From positions 1-7,765 of the forward strand of contig JBEVGU010000163.1 in NCBI GenBank assembly GCA_040511595.1: a stretch of 7,765 bases of DNA. The letters are read 5' to 3'. The notes under the pieces are model-generated. The model was not told the origin of the DNA. It was given only the letters and a program-made list of their open reading frames with translations, and ran no database searches. Made by a program: the position numbers and the translations under genes. Positions 1 to 5,108 of the stretch are shown here, in pieces. How positions within the stretch are numbered: the first letter of the stretch is position 1; the number at the start of each line of letters is the position of its first letter. The DNA is from JAOUEA01 sp040511595 (GTDB lineage: Bacteria; Actinomycetota; UBA4738; HRBIN12).

Positions 1-385
1 GGTGATCGGCTTCATCGCGACGCGGTTCGTCGTCGCCGTCTGGCTGCGCCCGAGGTTCATGTCACCGCTCGAACGAACCTATCCGGTGCTCGGCAACCGG
101 GCGCCGAACCATCTGCAGGGCGACTGGCTCTACGGTGGCGGAGGTCCGGGCGTCGGCGTGGTCCTGCGCGCCAACGGAGAACGCATCGCGGGGGGACAAC
201 GCATCTGCTCGCCGCCCGATGCGGCCTGCCTGGCCGAGGTCGGCCGTGGCGCTTACAACCTGGAGCTGTTCCACCCGGCGAGCCGCTTCTGGACGTTCCA
301 AGCGATCGAGGCCGCGATCTTCCTGGTGTTCGCGCTCGGCTTGGCGTTCGCGACCGTGTGGTGGGTCAGGCGCCGACCCGCGTAG
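1..385 (+). CDS. ABC transporter permease-like membrane protein, 3' end only
   Basis: The frame is open from the window edge to a TAG stop at 383-385, giving about 127 C-terminal residues. The GTG at position 2 is probably internal, because the visible part starts inside a hydrophobic segment (residues about 1-15). Next comes a polar, probably extracytoplasmic loop (about 20-95) with two cysteines, C69 and C76. It ends with the segment HPASRFWTFQAIEAAIF running into a second hydrophobic helix (about 98-121) and a positive tail (VRRRPA). A loop followed by a 'RFWxFQxIE' helix is what I recall from the C-termini of actinobacterial ABC-2-like transport permeases. A cytoplasmic tail rich in arginine fits the positive-inside rule. 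The partner ATPase should lie upstream, outside the window. The membrane-protein call is firm; the ABC assignment is moderate and the substrate is unknown. Confidence 0.6.
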   Translation, partial: VIGFIATRFVVAVWLRPRFMSPLERTYPVLGNRAPNHLQGDWLYGGGGPGVGVVLRANGERIAGGQRICSPPDAACLAEVGRGAYNLELFHPASRFWTFQAIEAAIFLVFALGLAFATVWWVRRRPA

Positions 386-404
386 GACCGAGGCGGCGAT
401 TCGA

Positions 405-794
405 TCAGGCGGTGACCTCCCACAGGCCCATCACGTTGCCTTCGGTGTCCTTGAAGTAGGCGAACGCTCCCATGCCGGGGATCGGGGTCCGAGCCTGGAC
501 GACGCTTCCACCGGCGGCCTCGATCTGCTTCAGGGCGTCGTCGATCGCCTCGACGTCGATCGTGATCACCGGCGCGTCGAGGTCGGCGCTGCGCTTCATC
601 AAGCCGCCGTTGATCGCACCCGGCTCCGTCGGCAGTTGCGTCTTCTCGTCGATCGGCGTCGTCGTGACGATCGTGTAGTCCGACCCGCCTCCCATCTCCA
701 TCGTCTGGAGCTGCCACCCGAAGGCCGAGCCGTAGAACTCCTTGGCGCGCGCCAGATCGTCTGTCGGGATCTCGAAGTGCACGACCTTGCCCAT
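405..794 (-). CDS. VOC (glyoxalase/bleomycin-resistance fold) family protein
   Basis: A 129-residue single-domain protein of the vicinal oxygen chelate superfamily. The first beta-alpha module starts GKVVHFEIPTDDLARAKEFY, and the second ends with FAYFKDTEGNVMGLWEV, the usual 'F.D.EGN..GLWE' close of the fold. H6 and E126 sit where metal ligands occur in metal-dependent members, so metal binding is possible but unproven. The ATG at 794 is chosen because a good ribosome site (AAAGGAG, 803-809) lies 8 nt upstream. An in-frame GTG at 800 is only 2 nt from that site. The gene converges on the permease gene with a 19-nt gap and diverges from the Ddn-like gene. Members of this family include lyases, dioxygenases and drug-binding proteins, and the substrate cannot be read from sequence. 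Confidence 0.88.
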   Translation of the reverse strand: MGKVVHFEIPTDDLARAKEFYGSAFGWQLQTMEMGGGSDYTIVTTTPIDEKTQLPTEPGAINGGLMKRSADLDAPVITIDVEAIDDALKQIEAAGGSVVQARTPIPGMGAFAYFKDTEGNVMGLWEVTA

Positions 795-802
795 GTCCAC
801 CG

Positions 803-809
803 CTCCTTT
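803..809 (-). promoter_or_regulatory. Ribosome-binding site that fixes the VOC gene start
   Basis: On the minus strand AAAGGAG ends 8 nt before ATG 794 but only 2 nt before GTG 800. This favours the ATG, which trims two residues from the longest open frame. Confidence 0.7.
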
Positions 810-884
810 CGGTCACGCTTCCGTGTCGTTCTCATACCCCCGGTGACCCGAGCCTATTCCTCGGGACGTCGCCCCGTTCGGCCC

Positions 885-890
885 TATCCT
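885..890 (+). promoter_or_regulatory. Candidate -10 box of a leaderless promoter
   Basis: TATCCT fits the actinobacterial TANNNT -10 pattern. Its last base is 8 nt before the ATG at 899, so transcription would begin at or 1-2 nt before the start codon. No purine-rich ribosome site precedes this ATG, unlike nearly every other gene here. I see no good -35 hexamer 16-19 bp upstream (about 860-867). A related motif, CCTATTCCTCG, lies at 853-863. Confidence 0.4.
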
Positions 891-898
891 CGAGATGC

Positions 899-1342
899 AT
901 GGCTGCAAACGACGAGGAGATCTTCGACAGCCCCAAGGGCTGGGTCGCTCGGCACGTGCGGGGTTACATCGAGAGCGACGGCAAGCGCGGCCACCGATGG
1001 CATGGCGTCGATACGCTGCTGCTCACGACCCGCGGCCGCCGATCGGGCAGGCTTCGACGCACGGCCCTGATCTACGGGCGCGACGGCGAACGGTATCTGG
1101 TGGTGGCCTCGTCGGGGGGCGCGAAGGCGCATCCTGCTTGGTACCTGAACCTCAGCGAGCACCCGCAGGTCGAGGTGCAGGTCGGTGCCGATCGGTTCCA
1201 CGCGACGGCCGCGATGGCCACCGCCGACGAGAAGCCCCGCCTCTGGAAGCAGATGGTGTCGATCTGGCCCGAGTACGACCGGTACCAGACCAAGACCGAG
1301 CGCGAGATCCCCGTCGTCGTGCTGACGCCGTCGGCGCGATGA
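899..1342 (+). CDS. Deazaflavin (F420)-dependent nitroreductase-family oxidoreductase, Ddn-like
   Basis: A 147-residue protein of the split beta-barrel Ddn/F420H2-dependent quinone reductase family (PF04075 type). The hallmark order is visible: LLTTRGRRSGRLRRTALIYG (about 41-60), then YLVVASSGGAKAHPAWYLNL (66-85), then HPQVEVQVG (88-96). In characterised relatives this region binds the F420 phosphate and deazaflavin, and the enzymes reduce quinones, nitroimidazoles or other activated substrates. Length matches the family (about 140-150). The ATG at 899 has no ribosome site, and translation is probably leaderless from the TATCCT box. An ATG at 895 is out of frame. The 3' end faces a truncated hydrolase remnant on the other strand. 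Family confidence is high; the physiological substrate is unknown, and F420 use is inferred from the family. Confidence 0.87.
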   Translation: MAANDEEIFDSPKGWVARHVRGYIESDGKRGHRWHGVDTLLLTTRGRRSGRLRRTALIYGRDGERYLVVASSGGAKAHPAWYLNLSEHPQVEVQVGADRFHATAAMATADEKPRLWKQMVSIWPEYDRYQTKTEREIPVVVLTPSAR

Positions 1343-1398
1343 TCGAGCTCCGCACGCGATCGAGACTCGCTCCTCCCCCATGTCCTCGGAGCTGCCAC

Positions 1399-1491
1399 GC
1401 CTCCGCCGGGATGGAGCAAGACGAGCGGGTCGCCGCTCCCCTGCTCGTCGTACCAGGTCCGAACGCCGTCGAGATCCACAGAGCTCGCCAT
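1399..1491 (-). pseudogene. Alpha/beta hydrolase N-terminal remnant
   Basis: The minus strand from ATG 1491 reads MASSVDLDGVRTWYDEQGSG followed by DPLVLLHPGGG. This is the typical start of an alpha/beta-fold hydrolase: two N-terminal strands, then the 'LVLLHPGGG' oxyanion-hole loop. Family similarity stops about residue 31. A full hydrolase (about 260 residues) would run through 700-1490, which is occupied by the intact Ddn-like gene, and no nucleophile-elbow GxSxG or His follows. A strong ribosome site (GGGGAGGGG, 1500-1508) lies 8 nt upstream, so the 5' end of a once-functional gene is preserved and the rest is lost. The break lies between about 1343 and 1399. It could be a real deletion or an assembly junction. 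Confidence 0.68.
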
Positions 1492-1499
1492 ATCCGCGA

Positions 1500-1508
1500 C
1501 CCCTCCCC
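1500..1508 (-). promoter_or_regulatory. Ribosome-binding site of the hydrolase remnant
   Basis: GGGGAGGGG on the minus strand, 8 nt before ATG 1491. It supports the view that 1491 was a genuine translation start rather than a chance open frame. Confidence 0.6.
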
Positions 1509-1540
1509 TCATGGCGTGCTGACCACCTGACGCGACCAGT

Positions 1541-2055
1541 TCATCGGCCGCCGGGCCGCCGGTTGGATCCGGGCATCCGGGTGAATGTCATGTCCATCCA
1601 CGGCGTCCAGTTGACGTCATCGTCGGACCGCTCCCACAGCGCGGTCATCGAATCCCCATCCGATGAGACGGTGAGCGTCGACCGCACCCGCGCCGTCGAC
1701 GCGTTCGCCGGTTGAGCCGCTCGTGCGATCTCAGGGCCGCCGCTGAAGTGGAACACCCCCTCGTCGTCGACGGTCAGCTCCATGAGCTCGGAGTTGCCTT
1801 CGTTGTCGTATGACCGCGCCAGGAAGGCGCCGCCGCGGGGGGCCGGGCCCCGATCATCTCGATAGCTCGCACCTCGTGCGATCCGACGGTCACGTCGACG
1901 TGGTGAACGAGGAAGAAGCCGCCGCGCAAAACCTGGTAGATGTCCGAGCCGGACACAGGCACAGGAGGATCGCCGACCACCTGACCGGTGGTAGCCCAGT
2001 CGCCGGCGATGGCCCAGAGCCGTTCGTGCTGCTTGTCCGGATGGTCGGTTGTCAT
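1541..2055 (-). pseudogene. DUF1579-like protein, frameshifted
   Basis: Two minus-strand frames together make one protein of about 171 residues. From ATG 2055 the first frame gives DKQHERLWAIAGDWATTGQV, then a GSDIYQVLRGGFFLVHHVDV stretch and an 'EVRAIEMIGARP' strand. The second frame continues with GAFLARSYDNEGNSELMELT, then 'FHFSGGP', 'DGDSMTALWERSDD' and 'MDMTFTRM', to the TGA at 1541-1543. This strand order (GDW, ghYxVLrGG, SYDnxG, WE.S.DG..W.) resembles DUF1579/lipocalin-like beta-barrel proteins. The frames join at about 1836-1850 in a CCCCCC run (minus strand), and one extra base would restore a single frame. Either the gene is broken or the run was miscalled. A weak AAGGAG lies 11 nt before the ATG. 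It sits 44 nt downstream of the reductase gene, probably in the same operon. Function unknown. Confidence 0.72.
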
Positions 2056-2099
2056 CGCGCCCACAACTCCTTGCTCTGCGACTTCGTAGGTCTCCGAAC

Positions 2100-2693
2100 T
2101 CAGGCGTCCGCACGCTCGTACGACGCGATGATCGCGCCCGTGGTGGTCTCCCGGCTGTCCGTGAGCCGCAGGGGCAGGCGCGGGCCGTCGTCGCCGAACA
2201 GGCGCTTGCCGCCGCCGAGCACGAGAGGATCGATCATCAGTCGGAACCCGTCGATGAGATCGTGCTCGAGCAACGCGTGCACCAGCCGGCTGCTGCCGAC
2301 GACGTGGAGGTCGTCGCCGTCCTCCTGCTTCAGCCCGGTCACGGCATCGCCGAGGTCGCCCTCGAGCAGGGTCGAGTGCTCCCACTCGAGCGGCGCCGTG
2401 AGGGTCGTCGACACGACGTACTTGGGCTTCGTGTTCAAGGGGACGGCGATGACCTGCTCCTCCTCGGACGCGTTGGGCCAGTACGACGCGAGGAGGTCGT
2501 ACGTGCGCCGGCCGAACACGAACCCGCCGGCCGCGGCGTACCCTTCCACCACCCACGCGCGGGAGATGTCGTCGAAGTACGGCATGTGCCATCCGCCGTG
2601 CTCGAAGCCGCCGTCGGTGTCCTCGTCTGGGTCTCCCGGACCCTGCATCACCCCGTCGAGTGCGGACCACTCCACTGCGATCAGCTTGCGCAT
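2100..2693 (-). CDS. Dihydrofolate reductase family protein (RibD C-terminal type)
   Basis: A 197-residue protein of the DHFR/RibD-C fold. Visible landmarks are MRKLIAVEWSALDGVMQGPG (1-20), GGFVFGRRTYDLLASYWP (56-73), the strand KYVVSTTL (91-98), a nucleotide-binding-like LHVVGSSRLVHALLEHDLID (129-148), and LMIDPLVLGGGKRLFG (152-167). This is the 'YyaP/YwjB-like' group, abundant in actinobacteria and generally of unassigned activity; NADPH-dependent reduction is assumed by fold. ATG 2693 is chosen because AAGGAGG lies 4 nt upstream, and the in-frame ATG further up starts with codons that form this ribosome site. It heads a minus-strand row with the frameshifted DUF1579-like gene and the hydrolase remnant, and is the only intact member. 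It is divergent from the zinc-ribbon gene with a 118-bp spacer. True folate reduction is unlikely for this subgroup. Confidence 0.88.
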   Translation of the reverse strand: MRKLIAVEWSALDGVMQGPGDPDEDTDGGFEHGGWHMPYFDDISRAWVVEGYAAAGGFVFGRRTYDLLASYWPNASEEEQVIAVPLNTKPKYVVSTTLTAPLEWEHSTLLEGDLGDAVTGLKQEDGDDLHVVGSSRLVHALLEHDLIDGFRLMIDPLVLGGGKRLFGDDGPRLPLRLTDSRETTTGAIIASYERADA

Positions 2694-2748
2694 GTCGCCT
2701 CCTTCCTGCACCTATCAGAGGAGACGAGAGGACCCTCGGGAAGTCATC

Positions 2749-2770
2749 GGTCCCTCCGCGAACGCGGACC
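2749..2770. repeat. Small inverted repeat in a divergent intergenic spacer
   Basis: CCGCG (2756-2760), AA, CGCGG (2763-2767) form a perfect 5-bp inverted repeat. It is flanked by GGT at 2749 and ACC at 2768, which could extend it with a bulge. It lies between the divergent reductase and zinc-ribbon genes, where an operator could act on both. In GC-rich DNA such short repeats arise by chance, so the call is weak. Confidence 0.25.
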
Positions 2771-2811
2771 GTTGCGCGGGGGTAGGCTCGTCAGCCCGAG
2801 GAGGTGAACGC

Positions 2812-3051
2812 ATGACGAGGTTCCCGAAGCACTGTCCTCGCTGCGGATCGACCGAGCTCCGCGACATCATCTACGGAGATCCCGACGATGACGAGCTGCG
2901 CGATCTCTGGGCGCACGGCGACGTGATGATCAGAGAGCGTCGCACGACCGACTGGAAGTCGCCGGGTTGGATGTGCGCCGAGTGTGGCCTGGAAACCGCC
3001 GATATCAAGACGCCGCGACCGATGCCCGCGAACTGGCGCGGAGCCTGCTGA
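2812..3051 (+). CDS. Small zinc-ribbon protein
   Basis: A 79-residue soluble protein with two CxxC knuckles, CPRC at residues 8-11 and CAEC at 55-58. Both are followed by Gly (CPRCGS, CAECGL), the classic zinc-ribbon pair that holds one Zn2+. The 43 residues between the knuckles are acidic then basic (YGDPDDDELRDLWAHGDV, then RERRTTDW). They include a WxxPGWMC segment just before the second knuckle. ATG 2812 has a strong GAGGAGG site 7 nt upstream. DUF1801 follows after 18 nt on the same strand, so the two are probably co-transcribed. I do not recognise a named family. A nucleic-acid- or protein-binding role is possible, but only zinc binding is well supported. Confidence 0.8.
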   Translation: MTRFPKHCPRCGSTELRDIIYGDPDDDELRDLWAHGDVMIRERRTTDWKSPGWMCAECGLETADIKTPRPMPANWRGAC

Positions 3052-3069
3052 TCTCACGGGGAGGCCACG

Positions 3070-3456
3070 ATGGCCGGCACCCACGACGACGCTGCGCCAG
3101 ATGAGGACACGGCCAGGATCGACGCGTTCCTCGCCGCCCTGCCCGATGACCAGCGCGAGGCGCTCACCGACCTCCGCGGGTTGATCCGATCGCACGCCCC
3201 GACGGCCACGGAGGCGATCAGCTACGGCGTCCCGGCGTTCAAGCTGAACGGCCGGCCGCTCGTGAGCTATGGGGCAGGCAAGGGCCATTGCGCCCTCTAC
3301 ATCATGAGCACCGGCGTCATCGATGCCCACCGTGCCGACCTCGAGGGCTACGAGCTCGGGAGGGGGTCGATCCGCTTCCAGCCAGAGGCGCCGCTGCCAG
3401 AGGCGCTCGTTCGAACGCTGGTCGACGCCCGCATCGCCGAGCTCGGGGAGGCGTGA
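3070..3456 (+). CDS. DUF1801 family protein (YdhG-like)
   Basis: A 128-residue protein matching the DUF1801 pattern. It has an N-terminal helical part (IDAFLAALPDDQREALTDLR, 17-36), the signature EAISYGVPAFKLNGRPLVSY (48-67), then HCALYIMSTG (73-82), GYELGRGSIRF (93-103) and 'PLPEALVRTLVDARI' (108-122). The fold is related to YdhG/frataxin-like domains, and some relatives have been linked to iron handling, but most are uncharacterised. GGGGAGG lies 5 nt before ATG 3070, which supports the start. The gene follows the zinc-ribbon gene closely, suggesting an operon of two. Length is normal for the family. Function in this organism is unknown. Confidence 0.87.
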   Translation: MAGTHDDAAPDEDTARIDAFLAALPDDQREALTDLRGLIRSHAPTATEAISYGVPAFKLNGRPLVSYGAGKGHCALYIMSTGVIDAHRADLEGYELGRGSIRFQPEAPLPEALVRTLVDARIAELGEA

Positions 3457-3576
3457 ACGGCAGCGCTTCCCTCATCCGAGCGCGGTCCGGAAGCCGTCCC
3501 GCCGCTCCTTCCGATATCGCCAGCTTCGCCGACCCGCTCGGAGACGGAACGAACCGACCGGTTGTGCAGTTCGTGC

Positions 3577-3605
3577 GGCCTCCTCTCCCGGGCCGGGAGA
3601 CGGCC
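3577..3605 (+). terminator. GC-rich hairpin between transcription units, weak terminator candidate
   Basis: TCTCCCG (3584-3590), loop GGC, CGGGAGA (3594-3600) make a perfect 7-bp stem. GGCC at 3577-3580 and 3602-3605 can add an outer stem with a small internal loop. It lies in the 213-bp gap after DUF1801 and before the VOC gene at 3670, a sensible place to end the upstream unit. There is no T-tract, so Rho-independent termination is doubtful. I see nothing else in this gap. Confidence 0.3.
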
Positions 3606-3654
3606 TGGCAGGCGACGTGAGGGATCCCGGAGTCCTGGGTATCACACCGTCGAG

Positions 3655-3661
3655 AAGGGAG
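3655..3661 (+). promoter_or_regulatory. Ribosome-binding site that fixes the VOC gene start
   Basis: AAGGGAG ends 8 nt before ATG 3670 but only 2 nt before the in-frame ATG 3664, favouring 3670. Confidence 0.6.
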
Positions 3662-3669
3662 TGATGGGC

Positions 3670-4050
3670 ATGCTGCGAGACATCGATGCCACGGCCGTCC
3701 TGGCCGTGAAGGACATCGCCGCCGCCAGAGGCTTCTACGAGGGAACGCTTGGACTCGAGGCCCCCGACGACGCCGGACAGGACGGCACGGTCGCGTACAC
3801 GGGCGGAACGACGCCGATCTTCCTCTACGAGTCGGAGTTCGCGGGCACGAACCAGGCGAACGCCCTGGCCTGGTCCGTCGGCGACGACTTCGACGCGATC
3901 CTCGACGACCTCAGAGGGAGGGGCGTGACCTTCGAGCACTACGACCTGCCGGGGCTCACGCTGGAAGGCGACGTGCATGTCGCCCAGAACTTCAGGGCCG
4001 TGTGGTTCAAAGACCCCGACGGCAACATCCTGCACGTCAACGGCCGCTAG
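3670..4050 (+). CDS. VOC (glyoxalase-fold) family protein, apparently lacking usual metal ligands
   Basis: A 126-residue single VOC domain. The first module reads ATAVLAVKDIAAARGFYEGT (7-26) and the protein closes with VWFKDPDGNILHVN (111-124), the standard 'DPDGN.l' signature. The first strand has Ala/Val where metal-dependent VOC enzymes carry His, and the last strand lacks the usual terminal Glu (LHVN). Metal catalysis is therefore doubtful, and ligand binding is an alternative. Start ATG 3670 is placed by the AAGGGAG site; ATG 3664 would add two residues. It stands alone, 213 bp after DUF1801 and 140 bp before the ArsR gene, and may have its own promoter, though I see no clear one. Ligand unknown. 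Confidence 0.87.
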   Translation: MLRDIDATAVLAVKDIAAARGFYEGTLGLEAPDDAGQDGTVAYTGGTTPIFLYESEFAGTNQANALAWSVGDDFDAILDDLRGRGVTFEHYDLPGLTLEGDVHVAQNFRAVWFKDPDGNILHVNGR

Positions 4051-4052
4051 CG

Positions 4053-4145
4053 AGGGGCTTCGCCTGGGTCTGGCTCGAGCGCATCGAGCCCGAGGTGAAG
4101 GAGTTCGAGCAGCGGGTTGACAACGGCGTTCCACGTGATCTATAA
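4053..4145 (+). other. Coding-like stretch, possible 3' remnant of a lost gene
   Basis: One frame reads GFAWVWLERIEPEVKEFEQR followed by VDNGVPRDL and a TAA at 4143-4145. Third positions are almost all G or C until the last few codons, as in real genes here, and the peptide is amphipathic with two tryptophans. No start codon or ribosome site belongs to it, and upstream the frame runs into the VOC gene's shadow. The -35 hexamer of the ArsR promoter lies inside it. I do not recognise the family. It may be chance. Confidence 0.25.
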
Positions 4146-4146
4146 C
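4117..4146 (+). promoter_or_regulatory. Near-consensus sigma-70-type promoter for the ArsR operon
   Basis: TTGACA at 4117-4122 is a perfect -35 hexamer. TATAAC at 4141-4146 is a 5/6 match to TATAAT, with an 18-bp spacer. Transcription would begin near 4153, about 38 nt before the ATG at 4191. This is the clearest promoter in the window and sits in a locally AT-rich island. Such a strong promoter is what one expects for a repressor-controlled unit. Confidence 0.72.
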
Positions 4147-4173
4147 CAATCTGTTCTAGAAGATAGACGTTAT
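4142..4173. promoter_or_regulatory. Probable ArsR operator: imperfect palindrome over the -10 box and transcription start
   Basis: ATAAC (4142-4146) and GTTAT (4169-4173) are inverted arms around a central palindrome TTCTAGAA (4154-4161), all sharing one centre at 4157.5. Some positions between arms and centre also pair (4150/4165, 4152/4163). The site covers the -10 hexamer and the predicted start site and ends 2 nt before the ribosome site. ArsR/SmtB-family repressors bind AT-rich inverted repeats in exactly this position, so autorepression is a natural reading. Confidence 0.6.
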
Positions 4174-4190
4174 GGAAGGAGATCGTCTGG

Positions 4191-4583
4191 ATGGCGGTCG
4201 CCGAGATCGAACTCGATCGAGTCTTCGGAGCCCTCGCCGACCCGACCCGTCGCGCGATCCTGACGAGGCTGGCGGAGGGAGAGGCGAGCGTCGCGCAGCT
4301 CACCGCCCCCTTCAGCGTGTCGCAGCCTGCGATCTCCCGGCACCTGAAGGTGCTCGAGCGAGCTGGCTTGATCTCGCGCACGAGGAAGGCGACCGCGCGT
4401 CTCAGCCACCTCGAGGCCGAGCCGCTCCGGGAGGCGACCGAGTGGCTGCTCGGGTACCGCGAGTACTGGGAAGAGAGCTACGAGCGGCTCGACGCGCTGC
4501 TCGCGGCCCTGCAGCACCAGAAGTCCGACCGATCGCGCGCCCCCGAAGCGGGGCACGATCTAACAGGAAGGAGCACGTCATGA
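4191..4583 (+). CDS. ArsR-family winged-helix repressor (non-metal type)
   Basis: A 130-residue DNA-binding protein. IELDRVFGALADPTRRAILT (6-25) is the canonical ArsR N-terminus. The winged helix-turn-helix follows, with recognition helix VSQPAISRHLKVLERAGLIS (43-62) and wing SRTRKATARLSHLEAEPL. The metal-binding ELCVCD motif is absent and there are no cysteines, so this is not an arsenic- or cadmium-type sensor. It belongs to the SdpR-like branch that commonly sits beside SRPBCC genes. AAGGAG lies 9 nt before ATG 4191. The stop overlaps the next gene's start as ATGA (4580-4583), indicating translational coupling. It probably represses its own promoter by the palindrome at 4142-4173. The inducer is unknown. 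The C-terminal ~20 residues (HQKSDRSRAPEA onward) are polar and probably disordered. Confidence 0.92.
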   Translation: MAVAEIELDRVFGALADPTRRAILTRLAEGEASVAQLTAPFSVSQPAISRHLKVLERAGLISRTRKATARLSHLEAEPLREATEWLLGYREYWEESYERLDALLAALQHQKSDRSRAPEAGHDLTGRSTS

Positions 4584-5065
4584 GCGAGTTGCAGATCGTC
4601 GCGGAACCCGGTGTTCCACAGATCGTCACAACCCGGGAGTTCGGTGCGCCACGCGACCTCCTCTATCGAGCGTTCACGGAGCCGGATCTGATGGCTCAGT
4701 GGCTAGGACCGCGCAAGTTCACGATGAAGGTCGAGCGGTTCGACCTGCGAGACGGCGGCACGTGGCGTTACGAGCACATCGACGACCAGGGAAACGAGTT
4801 CGGCTTCCATGGCGTCTTCCACGGCGAACCCTCTCCCGAGGGCATCGTGCAGACCTTCGAGTTCGAGGGAGCGCCCGGCCACGTCCAGCTGGACACGGTC
4901 ACGTTCGAGGAGCACGACGGCACCACGACGGTTCGGACGAACTCCGTGTTCCAGACCGTCGAGGCCCGCGACGCCATGGTGGAGCACGGCATGACCGAGG
5001 GCATGACCGAGGGCTACGAACGCCTGGAGGAGCTGCTGAACACGTCGCTGAAGTCCAGGCACTGA
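4580..5065 (+). CDS. SRPBCC family protein, AHSA1-like (activator of Hsp90 ATPase homologue domain)
   Basis: A 161-residue START/Bet v1-type helix-grip protein. Landmarks are TTREFGAPRDLLYRAFTEPD (17-36) followed by LMAQWLGPRKF, GGTWRYEHIDDQGNEFGFHG (59-78), VFHGEPSPEGIVQTFEFEG, and a C-terminal helix MTEGYERLEELLNT (142-155) that closes the hydrophobic cavity. The domain binds small hydrophobic ligands; the eukaryotic Hsp90 link of the domain name does not apply to bacterial single-domain members. ATG 4580 overlaps the ArsR stop, and AAGGAG lies a few bases upstream, so it is coupled to the repressor. ArsR-SRPBCC pairs are widespread in actinobacteria, and the SRPBCC protein may bind or process the inducer. 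A 12-bp direct duplication (4988-4999 and 5000-5011) encodes a repeated GMTE. Ligand unknown. Confidence 0.9.
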   Translation: MSELQIVAEPGVPQIVTTREFGAPRDLLYRAFTEPDLMAQWLGPRKFTMKVERFDLRDGGTWRYEHIDDQGNEFGFHGVFHGEPSPEGIVQTFEFEGAPGHVQLDTVTFEEHDGTTTVRTNSVFQTVEARDAMVEHGMTEGMTEGYERLEELLNTSLKSRH

Positions 5066-5108
5066 CCCAGCCCGACCGCGCAGATCACCCGTAGGGAGGA
5101 CGATTCCG

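Noticed and set aside
135..1070. Long open frame on the plus strand crossing the permease end, the VOC gene and the Ddn-like start
   Set aside because: It is antisense or out of frame to well-supported genes and its protein is Arg/Ser-rich low-complexity sequence typical of GC-rich shadows.
1836..1850. Programmed -1 frameshifting at the C-run of the DUF1579-like gene
   Set aside because: The run does not form a convincing slippery heptamer in the upstream frame, I saw no stimulatory structure, and the family is not known for recoding. An indel or base-call error is simpler.
2783..2788. TAGGCT as a -10 box for the zinc-ribbon gene
   Set aside because: No acceptable -35 hexamer at 16-19 bp, and such hexamers are common by chance.
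3584..3600. Strong Rho-independent terminator after DUF1801
   Set aside because: The hairpin is good but no T-tract follows, so it is listed only as a weak candidate.
3472..4149. 225-codon minus-strand open frame opposite the VOC gene at 3670
   Set aside because: It has no family-like motif, while the plus strand encodes a clear VOC domain with a ribosome site.
4191..4583. Metal-responsive arsenic-type ArsR and an arsenic-resistance operon
   Set aside because: No cysteines or ELCVCD motif in the repressor and no arsenate reductase or arsenite pump downstream.
4988..5011. 12-bp tandem duplication in the SRPBCC gene as a repeat element
   Set aside because: Only two copies, in frame, within a C-terminal helix that often contains similar Met/Glu/Gly residues. 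Kept only as a note in the gene entry.
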